Shown piece by piece: positions 37,439-47,272 of a stretch of 64,000 nucleotides of DNA; within the stretch, counting starts at the first letter, position 1; every line of letters starts with the position of its first letter. The position numbers and the translations under genes are program-made. Origin of the DNA: Glaciecola nitratireducens FR1064 (lineage in GTDB: Bacteria > Pseudomonadota > Gammaproteobacteria > Enterobacterales > Alteromonadaceae). Location of the stretch: contig NC_016041.1 of the NCBI RefSeq assembly GCF_000226565.1, positions 744,001-808,000 of the forward strand, in the 5' to 3' direction. A model generated the notes under the pieces. The model was not told where the DNA came from and made no database searches. It saw only the letters and a program-made list of their open reading frames with translations.

Positions 37439-39502
37439 TCATTGGAGCTTTTTTAAGATGATTTCCAAAGGCTCCGGCATACCAAAGTAATACCCTTGTA
37501 AAATGTGGCATCCGCTGTCTAACAGCAGTTGGCTTTGCTCAATCGTTTCAACCCCTTCGGCACACACCTGTAAATCTAAGTGTTTAGCCATCTCTATTAT
37601 CGTTTTAGTCACCAATGTGCTGCGCTGTGATACCCCAATTTGATCAACAAATTGTTTATCTATTTTTAAGGTGTCTATCTTTATTTGTGTTAAATAGCTG
37701 AGTGATGAATAGCCCGTGCCAAAGTCATCAAGCGCAATAGAGCAGCCCATATTTCTTATTTCTTCAATAAATAGATTAGCACCTTCAAAGTTGTCTAAGT
37801 AGGCCGATTCTGTAATTTCAAACTCAATTTGCTGCGGTTTTACTTTATATTGCAACATTAGCCGATAGATGATGTTTATTAACGATGGGTTCTTGAGATC
37901 ATGGATAGATAGGTTAAGAGCAATGGTAATCGAATTACGAACTGCAAATATAGAATGCGAGTCCTTAAACGCCTGTTCAATTACCCATTCGGTAATCTGC
38001 GTGATTTTTCCGCTTTGTTCGGCAATAGGAATAAATTCAGCGGGTGATATATGTCCTAACTCATCATTCGACCACCTAACAAGGGCTTCATAGCCAATAA
38101 TCTTTTGATGAACATCTACTTTGGGTTGATAAAAAAGGGTAAATTCGTTCGCGTTAAGTGAATTATTTATTGCGTTTGCTATTCTTAACCTGCGACGGCT
38201 AATTTCAATCATGTCCTGACTAAATAAGGTAAAGCGATGACGGCCGTCTGCTTTAGCACGGTACATTGCAATGTCGGCATTGGCGACTAACTCAGTCACG
38301 TTAAAGTCAGAAGCACTGGCTCTGGCGACGCCAACACTGGTGCCTACCTGCAAATTCCACTGTTCTATATCAACGGGTTCCGAAATTCCTTTGATGAATC
38401 TACTGGCGGTTGCCTGCAGATAATCGTCGCTATATTTTCCTTCCAATAACACCAAAAACTCATCGCCTCCTAAGCGCGCAACAACATGTTCAGGCCCGAT
38501 AATATCCACGATTTTTCTAGCAATAGCTCGTAGTAAACGGTCGCCAGTTTCATGCCCAAATGAGTCGTTTACTAGTTTAAAGCCGTCTAGGTCGAAGAAC
38601 ATCAATACAGCATCAGAATGCATAGTTTTTGCTTTTACCAAAGCAGTTTCCAAGCTTTGCATGAAGAATTGTCGATTTGGTAGACCGGTTAAGGTATCGA
38701 AATTAGCTAGCTTCTCCATCTCTTCTTGTTGCTCAGTCAGTAAGTGATTTTGCTGTTTGTTTTTCTCTATCTCTGTATTGATTTCTTTCATCATACTGTT
38801 GAGCCCCTCTGTCACAACAGATATTTCTCGCTTACCGTTAACAGTGGCAACCAGGCTGTAATTCCTAGTATCTTTGACTTTCCGCAAGAACGTTGCCAGT
38901 TGAATAAGCGGTTTCAACGTGCGGTTTTGAAAGACAATAATTAACACGACGTTAGCGAATATCGTTAAAATGGCCCAAGGTAAAATCGACCACAGCAAAT
39001 TCTTTTTACTGACTAATAGTGGCTCCGATAGGTCATTTGCAATAATCAAATAACCCAATGATGATTGAATGTCCCCAATCCGCTTTTTGGCTAAAATAAT
39101 ACCACCGACTTTAGTCATGCCCAGTGGATATTGAAAGTAATCCTGATAGTTAATTTGCGGTAGTGCAATAATTTCATCAGGCGTTTTGTTGCGCCTTAAG
39201 GCGTTGCCTAAATAATCATTTAATATGCTACCGTTTTCATCAAAAACAGCTGCGAAGCGGACATTGTCGTACTGTTCTAACTGCAATAACGTACTATCGA
39301 TCTTGAAATTGTCTTGTTCGTCGATGCTTGCGATTAGATCAATGGCGACGTTCTCAGATAAACCGTTGAGATCGTTGCTTGCGGTTTGTTGGTATAGGGT
39401 TTCGTAGGAATCAATTGCAAACCATAGAATAAGAGTGCTGACAGAAAGAATTGAGGTGAAAGCCAATATTGCAATTTCAGTCCGAAGACTTTTTATGAGC
39501 AT
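37439..39502 (-). CDS. GGDEF-EAL membrane protein (cyclic-di-GMP metabolism)
   Basis: 687 residues. Two transmembrane segments (about 9-30 and 170-190) enclose a periplasmic sensor of about 135 residues; a HAMP-like linker and coiled coil follow. The GGDEF domain has the intact signature RLGGDEFLVLL, and its upstream helix shows FDLDGFKLVNDSFGHETGD. The EAL domain has YEALVRW, ITESAYLDN, DDFGTGYSSLSYLTQIKIDTLKID and AEGVET, so all phosphodiesterase residues are present. Both activities are possible; the net sign cannot be told. It is convergent with the porin/PstS-like pair. Confidence 0.92.
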   Translation of the reverse strand: MLIKSLRTEIAILAFTSILSVSTLILWFAIDSYETLYQQTASNDLNGLSENVAIDLIASIDEQDNFKIDSTLLQLEQYDNVRFAAVFDENGSILNDYLGNALRRNKTPDEIIALPQINYQDYFQYPLGMTKVGGIILAKKRIGDIQSSLGYLIIANDLSEPLLVSKKNLLWSILPWAILTIFANVVLIIVFQNRTLKPLIQLATFLRKVKDTRNYSLVATVNGKREISVVTEGLNSMMKEINTEIEKNKQQNHLLTEQQEEMEKLANFDTLTGLPNRQFFMQSLETALVKAKTMHSDAVLMFFDLDGFKLVNDSFGHETGDRLLRAIARKIVDIIGPEHVVARLGGDEFLVLLEGKYSDDYLQATASRFIKGISEPVDIEQWNLQVGTSVGVARASASDFNVTELVANADIAMYRAKADGRHRFTLFSQDMIEISRRRLRIANAINNSLNANEFTLFYQPKVDVHQKIIGYEALVRWSNDELGHISPAEFIPIAEQSGKITQITEWVIEQAFKDSHSIFAVRNSITIALNLSIHDLKNPSLINIIYRLMLQYKVKPQQIEFEITESAYLDNFEGANLFIEEIRNMGCSIALDDFGTGYSSLSYLTQIKIDTLKIDKQFVDQIGVSQRSTLVTKTIIEMAKHLDLQVCAEGVETIEQSQLLLDSGCHILQGYYFGMPEPLEIILKKLQ

Positions 39503-39615
39503 ATACACCATCCGCTATAAGCGTAATAATTTCTTCTGAAAGATATAGTTAACGCTTGTTTGTTAACACCTAGGATTCAGTTTATCGGCAATCAGGCCGC
39601 CAACTCAATCTTTTT

Positions 39616-40275
39616 CTATATTAATTGAGCTTTGACGACATACCGTAATGCAGGGTTGGGTTCCATGCTGTCAAACGGGTAGCAGGTAATTAAAGTAATG
39701 CTTGATGCGCCTCCTGTATTGTTCAAAACATCTAGGTTGTGTTGGTCGACAATCTCGATACTTTTTACACGATAAGCTTGTTTTAAATAGTTTGTATGCT
39801 CGCCCTCGCTTTCTAAACCGGTTCGTGGGGTGCTGGAGTTGCGGCTCGTTAAGTAAATGAGGTCGCCTGTTTTGGCCTGTTTCAACACGTCAAAGTGAGT
39901 ATCACGATGACCCGCGATTGCTGCGTTTCCGCGTCTTCCTAACGCTGCAGTTTGCAACATGTGCGATGGACCAAATGCTAAATTACGTCCACTTGCCCCT
40001 GCCAATACATATTGTGTTTTTTGGTACATCTCAAGTTTAGCAACAGGATAAGTATCAGCCCATGGCCACGGTTTTCTTAGTTCTCCGGTTTTCATATAAT
40101 GGTCCCACGAATCCGCAATTAAGTACTGTGCATATTGCGCCTTAGCCTTTATGTAAAATCCATCAATAATAAGAAATAGGGCAAAGGCAAAAAGCGCTAA
40201 GCTCATCATTGTTTTTAGTTTGATGCTCTGATTAAACGTGCGTTCAAAAATAGAGCCTTCTTTAGTTTGTCTCAT
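39616..40275 (-). CDS. Class GN sortase
   Basis: 219 residues. Cysteine transpeptidase of the proteobacterial (marine) group. One N-terminal membrane helix (about 24-40) and a sortase beta-barrel with the catalytic triad: His123 (IAGHRDTHF), Cys198 (TLITCYPFD) and Arg211 (PALRYVV). In this family it handles a single dedicated substrate, which is the gene directly upstream (26 nt). The start ATG at 40275 has AAGGAGG eight nt before it. Gram-negative sortases of this group come with the PdsR/PdsS/PdsO set, which is present here. Confidence 0.95.
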   Translation of the reverse strand: MRQTKEGSIFERTFNQSIKLKTMMSLALFAFALFLIIDGFYIKAKAQYAQYLIADSWDHYMKTGELRKPWPWADTYPVAKLEMYQKTQYVLAGASGRNLAFGPSHMLQTAALGRRGNAAIAGHRDTHFDVLKQAKTGDLIYLTSRNSSTPRTGLESEGEHTNYLKQAYRVKSIEIVDQHNLDVLNNTGGASSITLITCYPFDSMEPNPALRYVVKAQLI

Positions 40276-40300
40276 TTACTCGGCCTCCTTTTAGTGTGTT

Positions 40301-42820
40301 TTAGCTTTTCGTCAAAAAAGGAACTTTCAGTGCATTGATGAGTAAACTGAGAAGCAGTAATAGCATTCCGGTAAGGATACTCAAATGCGCATTCGTAGCC
40401 GTTTGCGGTAGGGCAAATGCCTGATGTGATTGAGCTGCCTTTATGTTTCGTAACTGCAGAGCATGTTTTGTTACTTCTCGCGTTGCTTGCTGCTCAGCGC
40501 TTAAGGCATCACTATTGTCGCCATCACTCTCTATGAATGAAGGTTTACTTGGCGTGATGTCAACGGCCAGCAAGCTCGTATACTCACTAACAATGTGATG
40601 CTCAAGAGCGGTTGATGTTATCTCTTGAATGAGCGCTTCTTTTACTAATTCTTCGCTGTTATGGCTTTCTATACGAGGGCTGAGACTATTGGCACCCACT
40701 CTGTGAAAACGTGCCTTTTTATTTAGCGTGGCAGCATTGCGCTTGTCTCTCGTTAATTGAGAAATTTTTTCTCTGGCCCACACTACATTGATGCCTTTTG
40801 CTTTTTCTTGCAGAGCAAACTCAGGTTTAGCCAATTGCTTCGCAGCCAAGCTTTTTTCGAAACTGCTGTTAGTTAAATCTACTGTCTTGGCTGTTTTGCT
40901 GCTGAATGTCGTTTTGGGTGTAAAATGCCATGAAGAATGATTAAAGTTGCCAACTAACATTGGCTCACTTGTGTGTTGCAGCGGTGAATCTGTATTGTCA
41001 GTTATAGGCTGTTTGTAAGTAATTACTAATGGTTCGCTGCTATATAAATCAGAGATGACGTTCGGGTACATCTCAAACTGTTGATATTGCTGAATACCTT
41101 TTAAGTTCAGTTTGATGTCGGTCAATGCTGGTGCATTGATTTTGCCGAGTAGCTGCGCCATTTTTTCCTCAACGAGCCTAGTGTCACCGATAAAGGTAAA
41201 AGTGCCTTTGCCACTTTTTGCTGCTTCGGTCATGAAATAGCTGTTTGGAGCAGAGCCTATGCCAATGGTAAATAGTCTCGCTGGTCCCAAATTTTCCTCA
41301 ATGAGCGTCATTAAATCGGATTCATTGCTGACACTGCCGTCTGTGATAAACAGAATTTGTTTGAAAAGCTCCGGATCAGCTTCACTTCGTAAAGCCATAG
41401 TCAGTGCTTGACGCATTTCTGTTCCGCCATTCGCGCTCAACTCTGAGATAAACTCAAATGCAACGGCTTTGTTTTCTTGGTCTGCAAATTTTGCTTGGCG
41501 CCAAAGAATTTCTGCATTGCTATTGAATTCAATAATATTAAATTTGTCTCTCGTACTTAAATCATCAATCGCATAAGCCAATGCTTGTTTGGCTTGCTCA
41601 ATCGCTTTACCGGACATCGAGCCTGAGGTATCCAACACAAAGATAACTTCTCTGTCCAGATAAAGTGGCTCGTCTGGCAATGGCGGATATAGCACGATCA
41701 AGCCATATTCATTGCCGTTGACGAACTGCGTAAAGTGAGCTGAGGTTGGCTTGCTGCCCAACTCTGGCTGCCAATTCAATACAAAGTCATACATTTTCAC
41801 CTGACTTCCATCCAGTGTAACGAGGTACTTATTATTCCCCAAGATACTCGTATAAATGCTGTGATGCTCACTTTCTATGCCCTGCAGTTGTGTTCCGGTG
41901 TTAAGCACGACACTGATATTGATGTTTTCTGAATATGCAGGCGCTGAGGCTAAGTCCTGCATATTGTTGCTGATTGCCAAGCCTGACATCTGCGTATTCC
42001 CTGAACTGCTGAGCAAAGCAAGTTCTGCCTGCTCCTCATTCGCGCTCGTTATCGCTGCATCAGTGTTTGTTGGCATGTATTTGGGTGTAATGCCTAAAGG
42101 AAAACGCAATGAATAGCTACCGTTCGAATATTGCAAGGTTTGTTGGTACTCAAGACTAATTATAATCGTTTCACCGGGGCCGATGTTTGCAATGTTATTG
42201 GTGAAGAGGTTAGGCCGCTTTTGTTCAATTAAGCTGGCTTTCTTACCTGCCAGCTTTGCTTGTTCAAAAAGCTGTTTCGCCTCCTGTTTCTCTTTTATCT
42301 GTCCTTCAATTTTTCGCTCGTCTATTTGAATCATTAAATGATCGACAGCCGCGTTTTCAGGTAGCGGAAATACATAGAGGCCATTTACCCATTCATTACT
42401 TGGGTTAGTGAAAGTTTGAGTGACAGTGGCTCTAGCAATCATACCTGTGACGGCAATTTTTACGTCGGTTTGCAGATTATCACTTAAAATAAAGGCGGAA
42501 TTAGCGCTTGCGTGGTTTTTTCTATTGGGAGGGCTTTGGTCTTTATTGTCAAAAACCGCCTGAAAATAAAGTTGCCCTGATTGCGTCTCTTGATAAGGAT
42601 TATTTACGGTAAAATTGGCGCGCTCGACATTGACATTCTCAATGTTGATGCGGTTGGGTTGCGCAGACGCAGATAGCGATGAGCCTGACAATGCTGGCCA
42701 GCCTAAACTCTCCTCATTGCTTAGTAGCAGTCGACTAGGAAAATCAGGTACTACAGCCTGAATAACACCAACGACAGTAACTGCGGACACAGCAATAATG
42801 AAGCGATGAAGTGATGCCAT
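40301..42820 (-). CDS. Marine proteobacterial sortase target protein (VIT/VWA)
   Basis: 839 residues. N-terminal signal/membrane segment, a vault-protein inter-alpha-trypsin (VIT) domain about residues 115-235 (TVTQTFTNPSNEWVNGLYVFPLPENAAVD), and a von Willebrand A domain about 391-555 with an intact MIDAS (DTSGS, 397-401), for metal-dependent binding to a protein or glycan partner. The C-terminus is a sorting signal: LPQTA at 804-808, a hydrophobic helix and a short tail PFLTKS. The motif ends in Ala rather than the Gly of LPxTG. It is 26 nt upstream of the sortase and is almost surely its substrate. The start has AAGGAAG six nt upstream. Confidence 0.93.
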   Translation of the reverse strand: MASLHRFIIAVSAVTVVGVIQAVVPDFPSRLLLSNEESLGWPALSGSSLSASAQPNRINIENVNVERANFTVNNPYQETQSGQLYFQAVFDNKDQSPPNRKNHASANSAFILSDNLQTDVKIAVTGMIARATVTQTFTNPSNEWVNGLYVFPLPENAAVDHLMIQIDERKIEGQIKEKQEAKQLFEQAKLAGKKASLIEQKRPNLFTNNIANIGPGETIIISLEYQQTLQYSNGSYSLRFPLGITPKYMPTNTDAAITSANEEQAELALLSSSGNTQMSGLAISNNMQDLASAPAYSENINISVVLNTGTQLQGIESEHHSIYTSILGNNKYLVTLDGSQVKMYDFVLNWQPELGSKPTSAHFTQFVNGNEYGLIVLYPPLPDEPLYLDREVIFVLDTSGSMSGKAIEQAKQALAYAIDDLSTRDKFNIIEFNSNAEILWRQAKFADQENKAVAFEFISELSANGGTEMRQALTMALRSEADPELFKQILFITDGSVSNESDLMTLIEENLGPARLFTIGIGSAPNSYFMTEAAKSGKGTFTFIGDTRLVEEKMAQLLGKINAPALTDIKLNLKGIQQYQQFEMYPNVISDLYSSEPLVITYKQPITDNTDSPLQHTSEPMLVGNFNHSSWHFTPKTTFSSKTAKTVDLTNSSFEKSLAAKQLAKPEFALQEKAKGINVVWAREKISQLTRDKRNAATLNKKARFHRVGANSLSPRIESHNSEELVKEALIQEITSTALEHHIVSEYTSLLAVDITPSKPSFIESDGDNSDALSAEQQATREVTKHALQLRNIKAAQSHQAFALPQTATNAHLSILTGMLLLLLSLLINALKVPFLTKS

Positions 42821-42936
42821 TAGAGTCTTCCTTTTTTGCTAAATTTAAATGTGATGTTTAAGAGCTAGTATGAGGAGCTATTACTGCGAGCTCTGATAAA
42901 GAGCTCGAAGTAAGTACTTATTTACTGCTGAGGTTT

Positions 42937-43725
42937 CTAGTTGTTTGCAGCGGTCATATCGACTGGTTTATTACTGACTTTCAACAACACGCGACGGTCA
43001 AAAAAGTTGTCTTCAAAGCTATCGCTTTCACTCACCAATTCTGACTCACCAAATGACTGTGTAATAATCTGATTGTCATTCACAAATTGGCTTACCAAAT
43101 AATCCTTAACCGCCTTGGCCCGCTGTTCTGAAAGCACTTGGTTGTATGTCGATTCACCGCGCTGATCTGCAAAACCAGAAAGCTCAATTTTCAATTTTGG
43201 ATTCTTTCGTAATTCACTCGCTAAACCATCAAGCTGCGACTTGTAATGGTCTTCAACGATAAATGAGGCAGTTTTAAATTGAATATTTGCTTCAAGACTT
43301 GGCGTAACTTGCTGCATTGCTTGACTCATCGCGCTGTCCATTGCTGCAATTTGTTGATTTGCCGAGGTAATCGATTGCTGATAATCCCGCTGTAGCGCAA
43401 CCAGCTCCTGATTAGTGCTGTCTAATGCATTTTCTAATGCATTTTTTGTTTGCGTTAAACGGTTTTTGTCATTCACATCATCGGCAATCAATATGCCAAA
43501 TAGACCCGCAACAACAGCACCGACAGGGCCGGCAACAACGGCACCAAGCACAACTCCCGTGCCGAAACCTACTGCGTTGTTTTGGTCTTCTTTGCTTTTT
43601 ATTTCTTGGGCGCTTGGTGTTGCTAATTGTTCATCTGAACGAGAGCCCGCAACTGAAAAAGCTGAAGCACTCATTAAGCCTGTAAATGCGATAGCTAAGG
43701 TAATTTTATTAAATGCTGTTTTCAT
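42937..43725 (-). CDS. pdsO: Sortase-associated OmpA-like protein PdsO
   Basis: 262 residues. Signal peptide 1-26; a glycine-zipper segment (VGFGTGVVLGAVVAGPVGAVVAGLFG); a short coiled coil; and a C-terminal OmpA-like domain (LKIELSGFADQRGESTYNQVLSEQRAKAVKDYLV, FFDRRVLL). This architecture with this neighbourhood is the PdsO family of the proteobacterial dedicated sortase system. The start ATG at 43725 has GGAGA upstream. It probably links the sortase target to peptidoglycan or the outer membrane, but the partner is not shown by sequence. Confidence 0.9.
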   Translation of the reverse strand: MKTAFNKITLAIAFTGLMSASAFSVAGSRSDEQLATPSAQEIKSKEDQNNAVGFGTGVVLGAVVAGPVGAVVAGLFGILIADDVNDKNRLTQTKNALENALDSTNQELVALQRDYQQSITSANQQIAAMDSAMSQAMQQVTPSLEANIQFKTASFIVEDHYKSQLDGLASELRKNPKLKIELSGFADQRGESTYNQVLSEQRAKAVKDYLVSQFVNDNQIITQSFGESELVSESDSFEDNFFDRRVLLKVSNKPVDMTAANN

Positions 43726-44032
43726 GTTTTTCTCCAAAGATTATTAATTTTTTATAAATGACTTTTTTTAAAGCATCTGTGAATCGCCATGTCATTAAAC
43801 AAAGAATTCATGGCAACTTAAGGGAGAAAAAATGGCAATGTTGAGGTCAATTGTGGCGAAAAAATGGAAATTACCTCGAAGGGCTTTAACCTACCGGAAT
43901 TTTCTATATAGTAAGTTTAATTCTTAATATCGATAGTTTAGTTGTTTATCTTGGGCGGTTTATAAAAAACACCTCACAAAAGCAGCTAGTTAAACGTTCT
44001 TAATAACAAGCTGTATGAACCAAAGGTATGTT
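43726..44032. other. Divergent intergenic region between pdsO and pdsR, 307 bp
   Basis: Separates the minus-strand sortase/target/pdsO set from the plus-strand pdsR-pdsS pair and so is the likeliest site of PdsR control. I see several AT-rich stretches but no clear repeated operator. Confidence 0.4.
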
Positions 44033-44731
44033 ATGTCAAAGCAAATTGCTTTAGTTGAAGATGACCGAGCGTTGAGAGATAACTACGTATCCGCGTTATC
44101 TAAACAGGGCTACGAAGTGAAAGCCTACGCAAATAGGCAGCAAGCTGAATTGGCCTTTGCAAAACAACTGCCCGATTTAGCTATTGTCGATATTGGTTTG
44201 GAAGATGAAATTGATGGGGGCTTTGCAGTATGCCAAACATTGCGCAGCCTCTCGAAAACCCTGCCGATTATTTTTTTTACAGCACGTGATAATGATTACG
44301 ACACAATATGTGGTTTAAGAATGGGCGCGGATGATTATTTGACAAAAGATATTAGCTTGCCGCATTTATTGGCGCGCATAGCGGCCCTATTCAGACGCAC
44401 TGAATTATTGAATGAACCTCAAGTTCCCTCAGACCTCATTGAGGCTGGAGATTTAGTCATGGACGCCAAGCGCATGACCGTGAAGTGGAAAGGACAGTTT
44501 ATTGAACTCACTGTGACCGAATTTTGGATGCTACATGCGATTGCAAAATATGCTGGGCACGTAAAAAGTCGACAGCAGTTAATGGATGAGTCCAAGATGG
44601 TGGTCGACGATACAACCATTACGTCACATATTAAACGCGTGAGAAAAAAATTCGTACAAATCGACCCTAGCTTTGATCGTGTCGAAACCGTCTACGGCAT
44701 GGGCTATCGCTGGAAAGCAGAGCATGCATGA
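44033..44731 (+). CDS. pdsR: Sortase-system response regulator PdsR
   Basis: 232 residues, OmpR/PhoB type. Receiver domain with acidic pocket VEDDR, phosphoacceptor Asp53 (AIVDIG), FFTARD and DDYLTKD; C-terminal winged helix with FIELTVTEFWMLHAIAKYAG and TTITSHIKRVRKKF...VETVYGMGYRW. I start at the ATG at 44033, which has AAAGG upstream, rather than 44015. Placement next to pdsS, divergent from pdsO, the target and the sortase, identifies it as the dedicated regulator. Its stop overlaps the pdsS start by 4 nt. Confidence 0.92.
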   Translation: MSKQIALVEDDRALRDNYVSALSKQGYEVKAYANRQQAELAFAKQLPDLAIVDIGLEDEIDGGFAVCQTLRSLSKTLPIIFFTARDNDYDTICGLRMGADDYLTKDISLPHLLARIAALFRRTELLNEPQVPSDLIEAGDLVMDAKRMTVKWKGQFIELTVTEFWMLHAIAKYAGHVKSRQQLMDESKMVVDDTTITSHIKRVRKKFVQIDPSFDRVETVYGMGYRWKAEHA

Positions 44732-47052
44732 ATAAATGGCGCATTGGCTTACGCGTTAAGCTGCTTTTTTTCTCATCATTTCTATTCGCCATTCCGTATT
44801 TAGGCTATCAATATGTATGGGAATTAGAAAGCTATTTGCGCATAGGTCAAGAACAAACCATGGTCGGCACCGCCCGTGCAGTAGCGACAGCTTTGCATGA
44901 ACGACCCAAACTTTTCGATGGGCAGTCTTCCTTTGTTGGTAACGTGCGGCCGGGGACAGACTTGTATGCCCACAGCATGGATTATCCTATTCAACTTGAC
45001 GGTGATGCATCCGATTGGGACCAATATCAAGCTTTTAAACTCAATTATGCCGAGCAAAATCTCGTGCAAATTCAGCAAGCTTATCGTCCTCAAAGCCTTT
45101 CGTTTAAACACATGATTGGTCGTTATGAGAACTTTTTATATGCGTTATTTGAAGTAGTTGACGACAGCTTGATTTACCGAGCTCGCAATAGTTTACGCAT
45201 CGACCGCAACGATTATTTGCAGGTGGCGATGACCGACATTAATGGTGAATTCGAGCGTTACCTCGTTGCGCCCATGCAGTCCGGCTGGGTTAATGCATAC
45301 CTGCTTCAGTCTGATACACAGAGTATTCAACCCGAGCGCTTAGAAACTAAAATTCAAGGCTACTGGCAGCAAACGGAAATGGGCTATACGATAGAACTGC
45401 GCTTACCCGTTAGCATGATGTCGAGTAAAATTGCATTCGCGATCACCGACGTTGACGACCCGCAGACGCGCTTTTCCAAATACACGGTTGGAACCTCCGA
45501 TCCGTCGAATAAAGACGCCTTGGGCACCATACTCATTCCGTCGCCAGATATTGAAAGTATACTGAAAGGATTGCAGTACGCGAATGCAAGAGTTTGGGTA
45601 ATTGATAAACACATGCGCGTGTTAGCTAAGTCTGGCGAGATACAAAGTTCAAGTGGACTGCAAACTCAGGGCAGCGAAGAACAACGCATTTTTACTGATG
45701 AAAGTGGCAAAAATAGTGGAATTGAACCTAGTCGTTATGCTTCACTCGAAGCTGAACACCTTGTTGTTAATAGCTATGATGTTACGTTACTACAAGATGA
45801 ATCAGACCAAAATAGCACTGGTTCACAAGCCGAAAATCAAATTGATGTTAAACAAACAGGCTGGTGGCAATATATTGAAAATGAATGGCTGCTTCCTGTT
45901 TACTATAAAATTCTCACTAAACCGCCCGCCGACTTTGTAGACGATCTCGAAAATGCCTATGCGCTGCAGGGGAAGGATATCGAACAGGCGCTCGGTGGCG
46001 TGCCGAGTTCGTTGTGGCGTTTAAGTGCAGATAAAAAAGCAGTCATTTTATCGGCCGCACATCCTATTTACATTGATGAGCAGGTAATGGGGGCCGTCGT
46101 TGTCGAACAAACGACAAATGGAATAAGAACGCTTCGAAATCAAGCCTTAGAAAAACAGTTTCATTTCATTTTGAGCGTGATTGTTTTAGGCACGCTTGCC
46201 TTATTTTTATTAGCATCACGTATTTCATGGCGAATTCGAAAACTTAGAAACGAAACAGAAAGTGCTATCGACAGTTCCGGTAAAATAGTCGGTGAAATTA
46301 AAGCGTCGGTAACGAATGATGAAATTGGCGATCTGAGCCGAACCTTCAACAGCGTGTTGTCAAAACTAAGTCAATATAATAGCTATTTAGAAAATATGGC
46401 GTCGCGTTTGTCGCACGAATTAAGAACTCCCGTAGCGATTGTTAACTCGTCACTAGACAATTTGTCGCTTGAGCAACATTCAAGCGACAACCAAGTCTAT
46501 ATTGACAGAGCGAAAGAGGGGATTGCGAGGTTAAGCAAAATACTGAGTAATATGAGTGAAGCAACTCGGCTAGAACAAGCTATTCAGCGCAGCGATATCG
46601 AGGAGTTTTACCTTGACGAAGTATTAGATGGGTGTTCGCAAGGGTATCGAATGGCCTACCCTGAAAGACAGTTTTCACTTGATTTGAAGCTAAAGAAGTT
46701 GATGATATCCGGTTCGCCCGAGCTCCTCGCTCAAATGTTAGACAAGATTGTCGCAAATGCGCTTGAATTTAGTCCTGATGACTCGGCAATAAAAATTGCT
46801 TTAACGGGGAACTCAAGTGCCTACAAAATTCACGTTAGTAATCAGGGACCATTGTTACCAAAAAATATGCAAAAAGAACTTTTAGACTCCATGATATCTG
46901 TTCGCAAGGAACAAAACACAGAGCAACCACATTTAGGTCTAGGTTTGTATGTTGCTAAAATGATTGCACTTTTTCATCATGCCGACATTAGTATCGACAA
47001 TCAAACCGATGGTTCGGGCGTTGTCGTCACAATAAGTTTTAAATCCCGCTAA
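44728..47052 (+). CDS. pdsS: Sortase-system histidine kinase PdsS
   Basis: 774 residues. TM1 about 8-27, a large periplasmic sensor of about 450 residues including a beta-rich part resembling carbohydrate-binding folds (LDGDASDWDQYQAF, RIDRNDYLQVAM), TM2 near 478-495, HAMP, then the kinase core: H-box ASRLSHELRTPVAI with His563, N-box LDKIVANALEFSP, a G1 region VSNQGPLLP and G2 HLGLGLYVAKMI. Long N-terminal sensor and gene context match the PdsS family. It is translated with pdsR (ATGA overlap). The signal is unknown; a glycan would fit the sensor, but that is an inference. Confidence 0.92.
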   Translation: MNKWRIGLRVKLLFFSSFLFAIPYLGYQYVWELESYLRIGQEQTMVGTARAVATALHERPKLFDGQSSFVGNVRPGTDLYAHSMDYPIQLDGDASDWDQYQAFKLNYAEQNLVQIQQAYRPQSLSFKHMIGRYENFLYALFEVVDDSLIYRARNSLRIDRNDYLQVAMTDINGEFERYLVAPMQSGWVNAYLLQSDTQSIQPERLETKIQGYWQQTEMGYTIELRLPVSMMSSKIAFAITDVDDPQTRFSKYTVGTSDPSNKDALGTILIPSPDIESILKGLQYANARVWVIDKHMRVLAKSGEIQSSSGLQTQGSEEQRIFTDESGKNSGIEPSRYASLEAEHLVVNSYDVTLLQDESDQNSTGSQAENQIDVKQTGWWQYIENEWLLPVYYKILTKPPADFVDDLENAYALQGKDIEQALGGVPSSLWRLSADKKAVILSAAHPIYIDEQVMGAVVVEQTTNGIRTLRNQALEKQFHFILSVIVLGTLALFLLASRISWRIRKLRNETESAIDSSGKIVGEIKASVTNDEIGDLSRTFNSVLSKLSQYNSYLENMASRLSHELRTPVAIVNSSLDNLSLEQHSSDNQVYIDRAKEGIARLSKILSNMSEATRLEQAIQRSDIEEFYLDEVLDGCSQGYRMAYPERQFSLDLKLKKLMISGSPELLAQMLDKIVANALEFSPDDSAIKIALTGNSSAYKIHVSNQGPLLPKNMQKELLDSMISVRKEQNTEQPHLGLGLYVAKMIALFHHADISIDNQTDGSGVVVTISFKSR

Positions 47053-47272
47053 CGCTGCCGATAAAGAGTTATGAAGATGCAACTATCACGTACTTGCGCA
47101 GCTAAAACGATGAGATTCTCACACACTAAGTTTGGGACATATTCTGCGACAGATACGGTGTATTAGTTATTTATAAATATACACTATATGTCGTGCGACT
47201 ATTTTTAAGTTGACGCTCACGATGTAAGTTGTCTCATAGGATATCAATTTATTTTCTTTGGATACTTTTAAG

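Noticed and set aside
46834..46863. PdsS as a catalytically dead kinase because the G1 box reads N-Q-G-P without the D-x-G-x-G Asp
   Set aside because: An Asn there is normal in some kinase groups (for example CusS-like), and the H, N and G2 boxes are intact.
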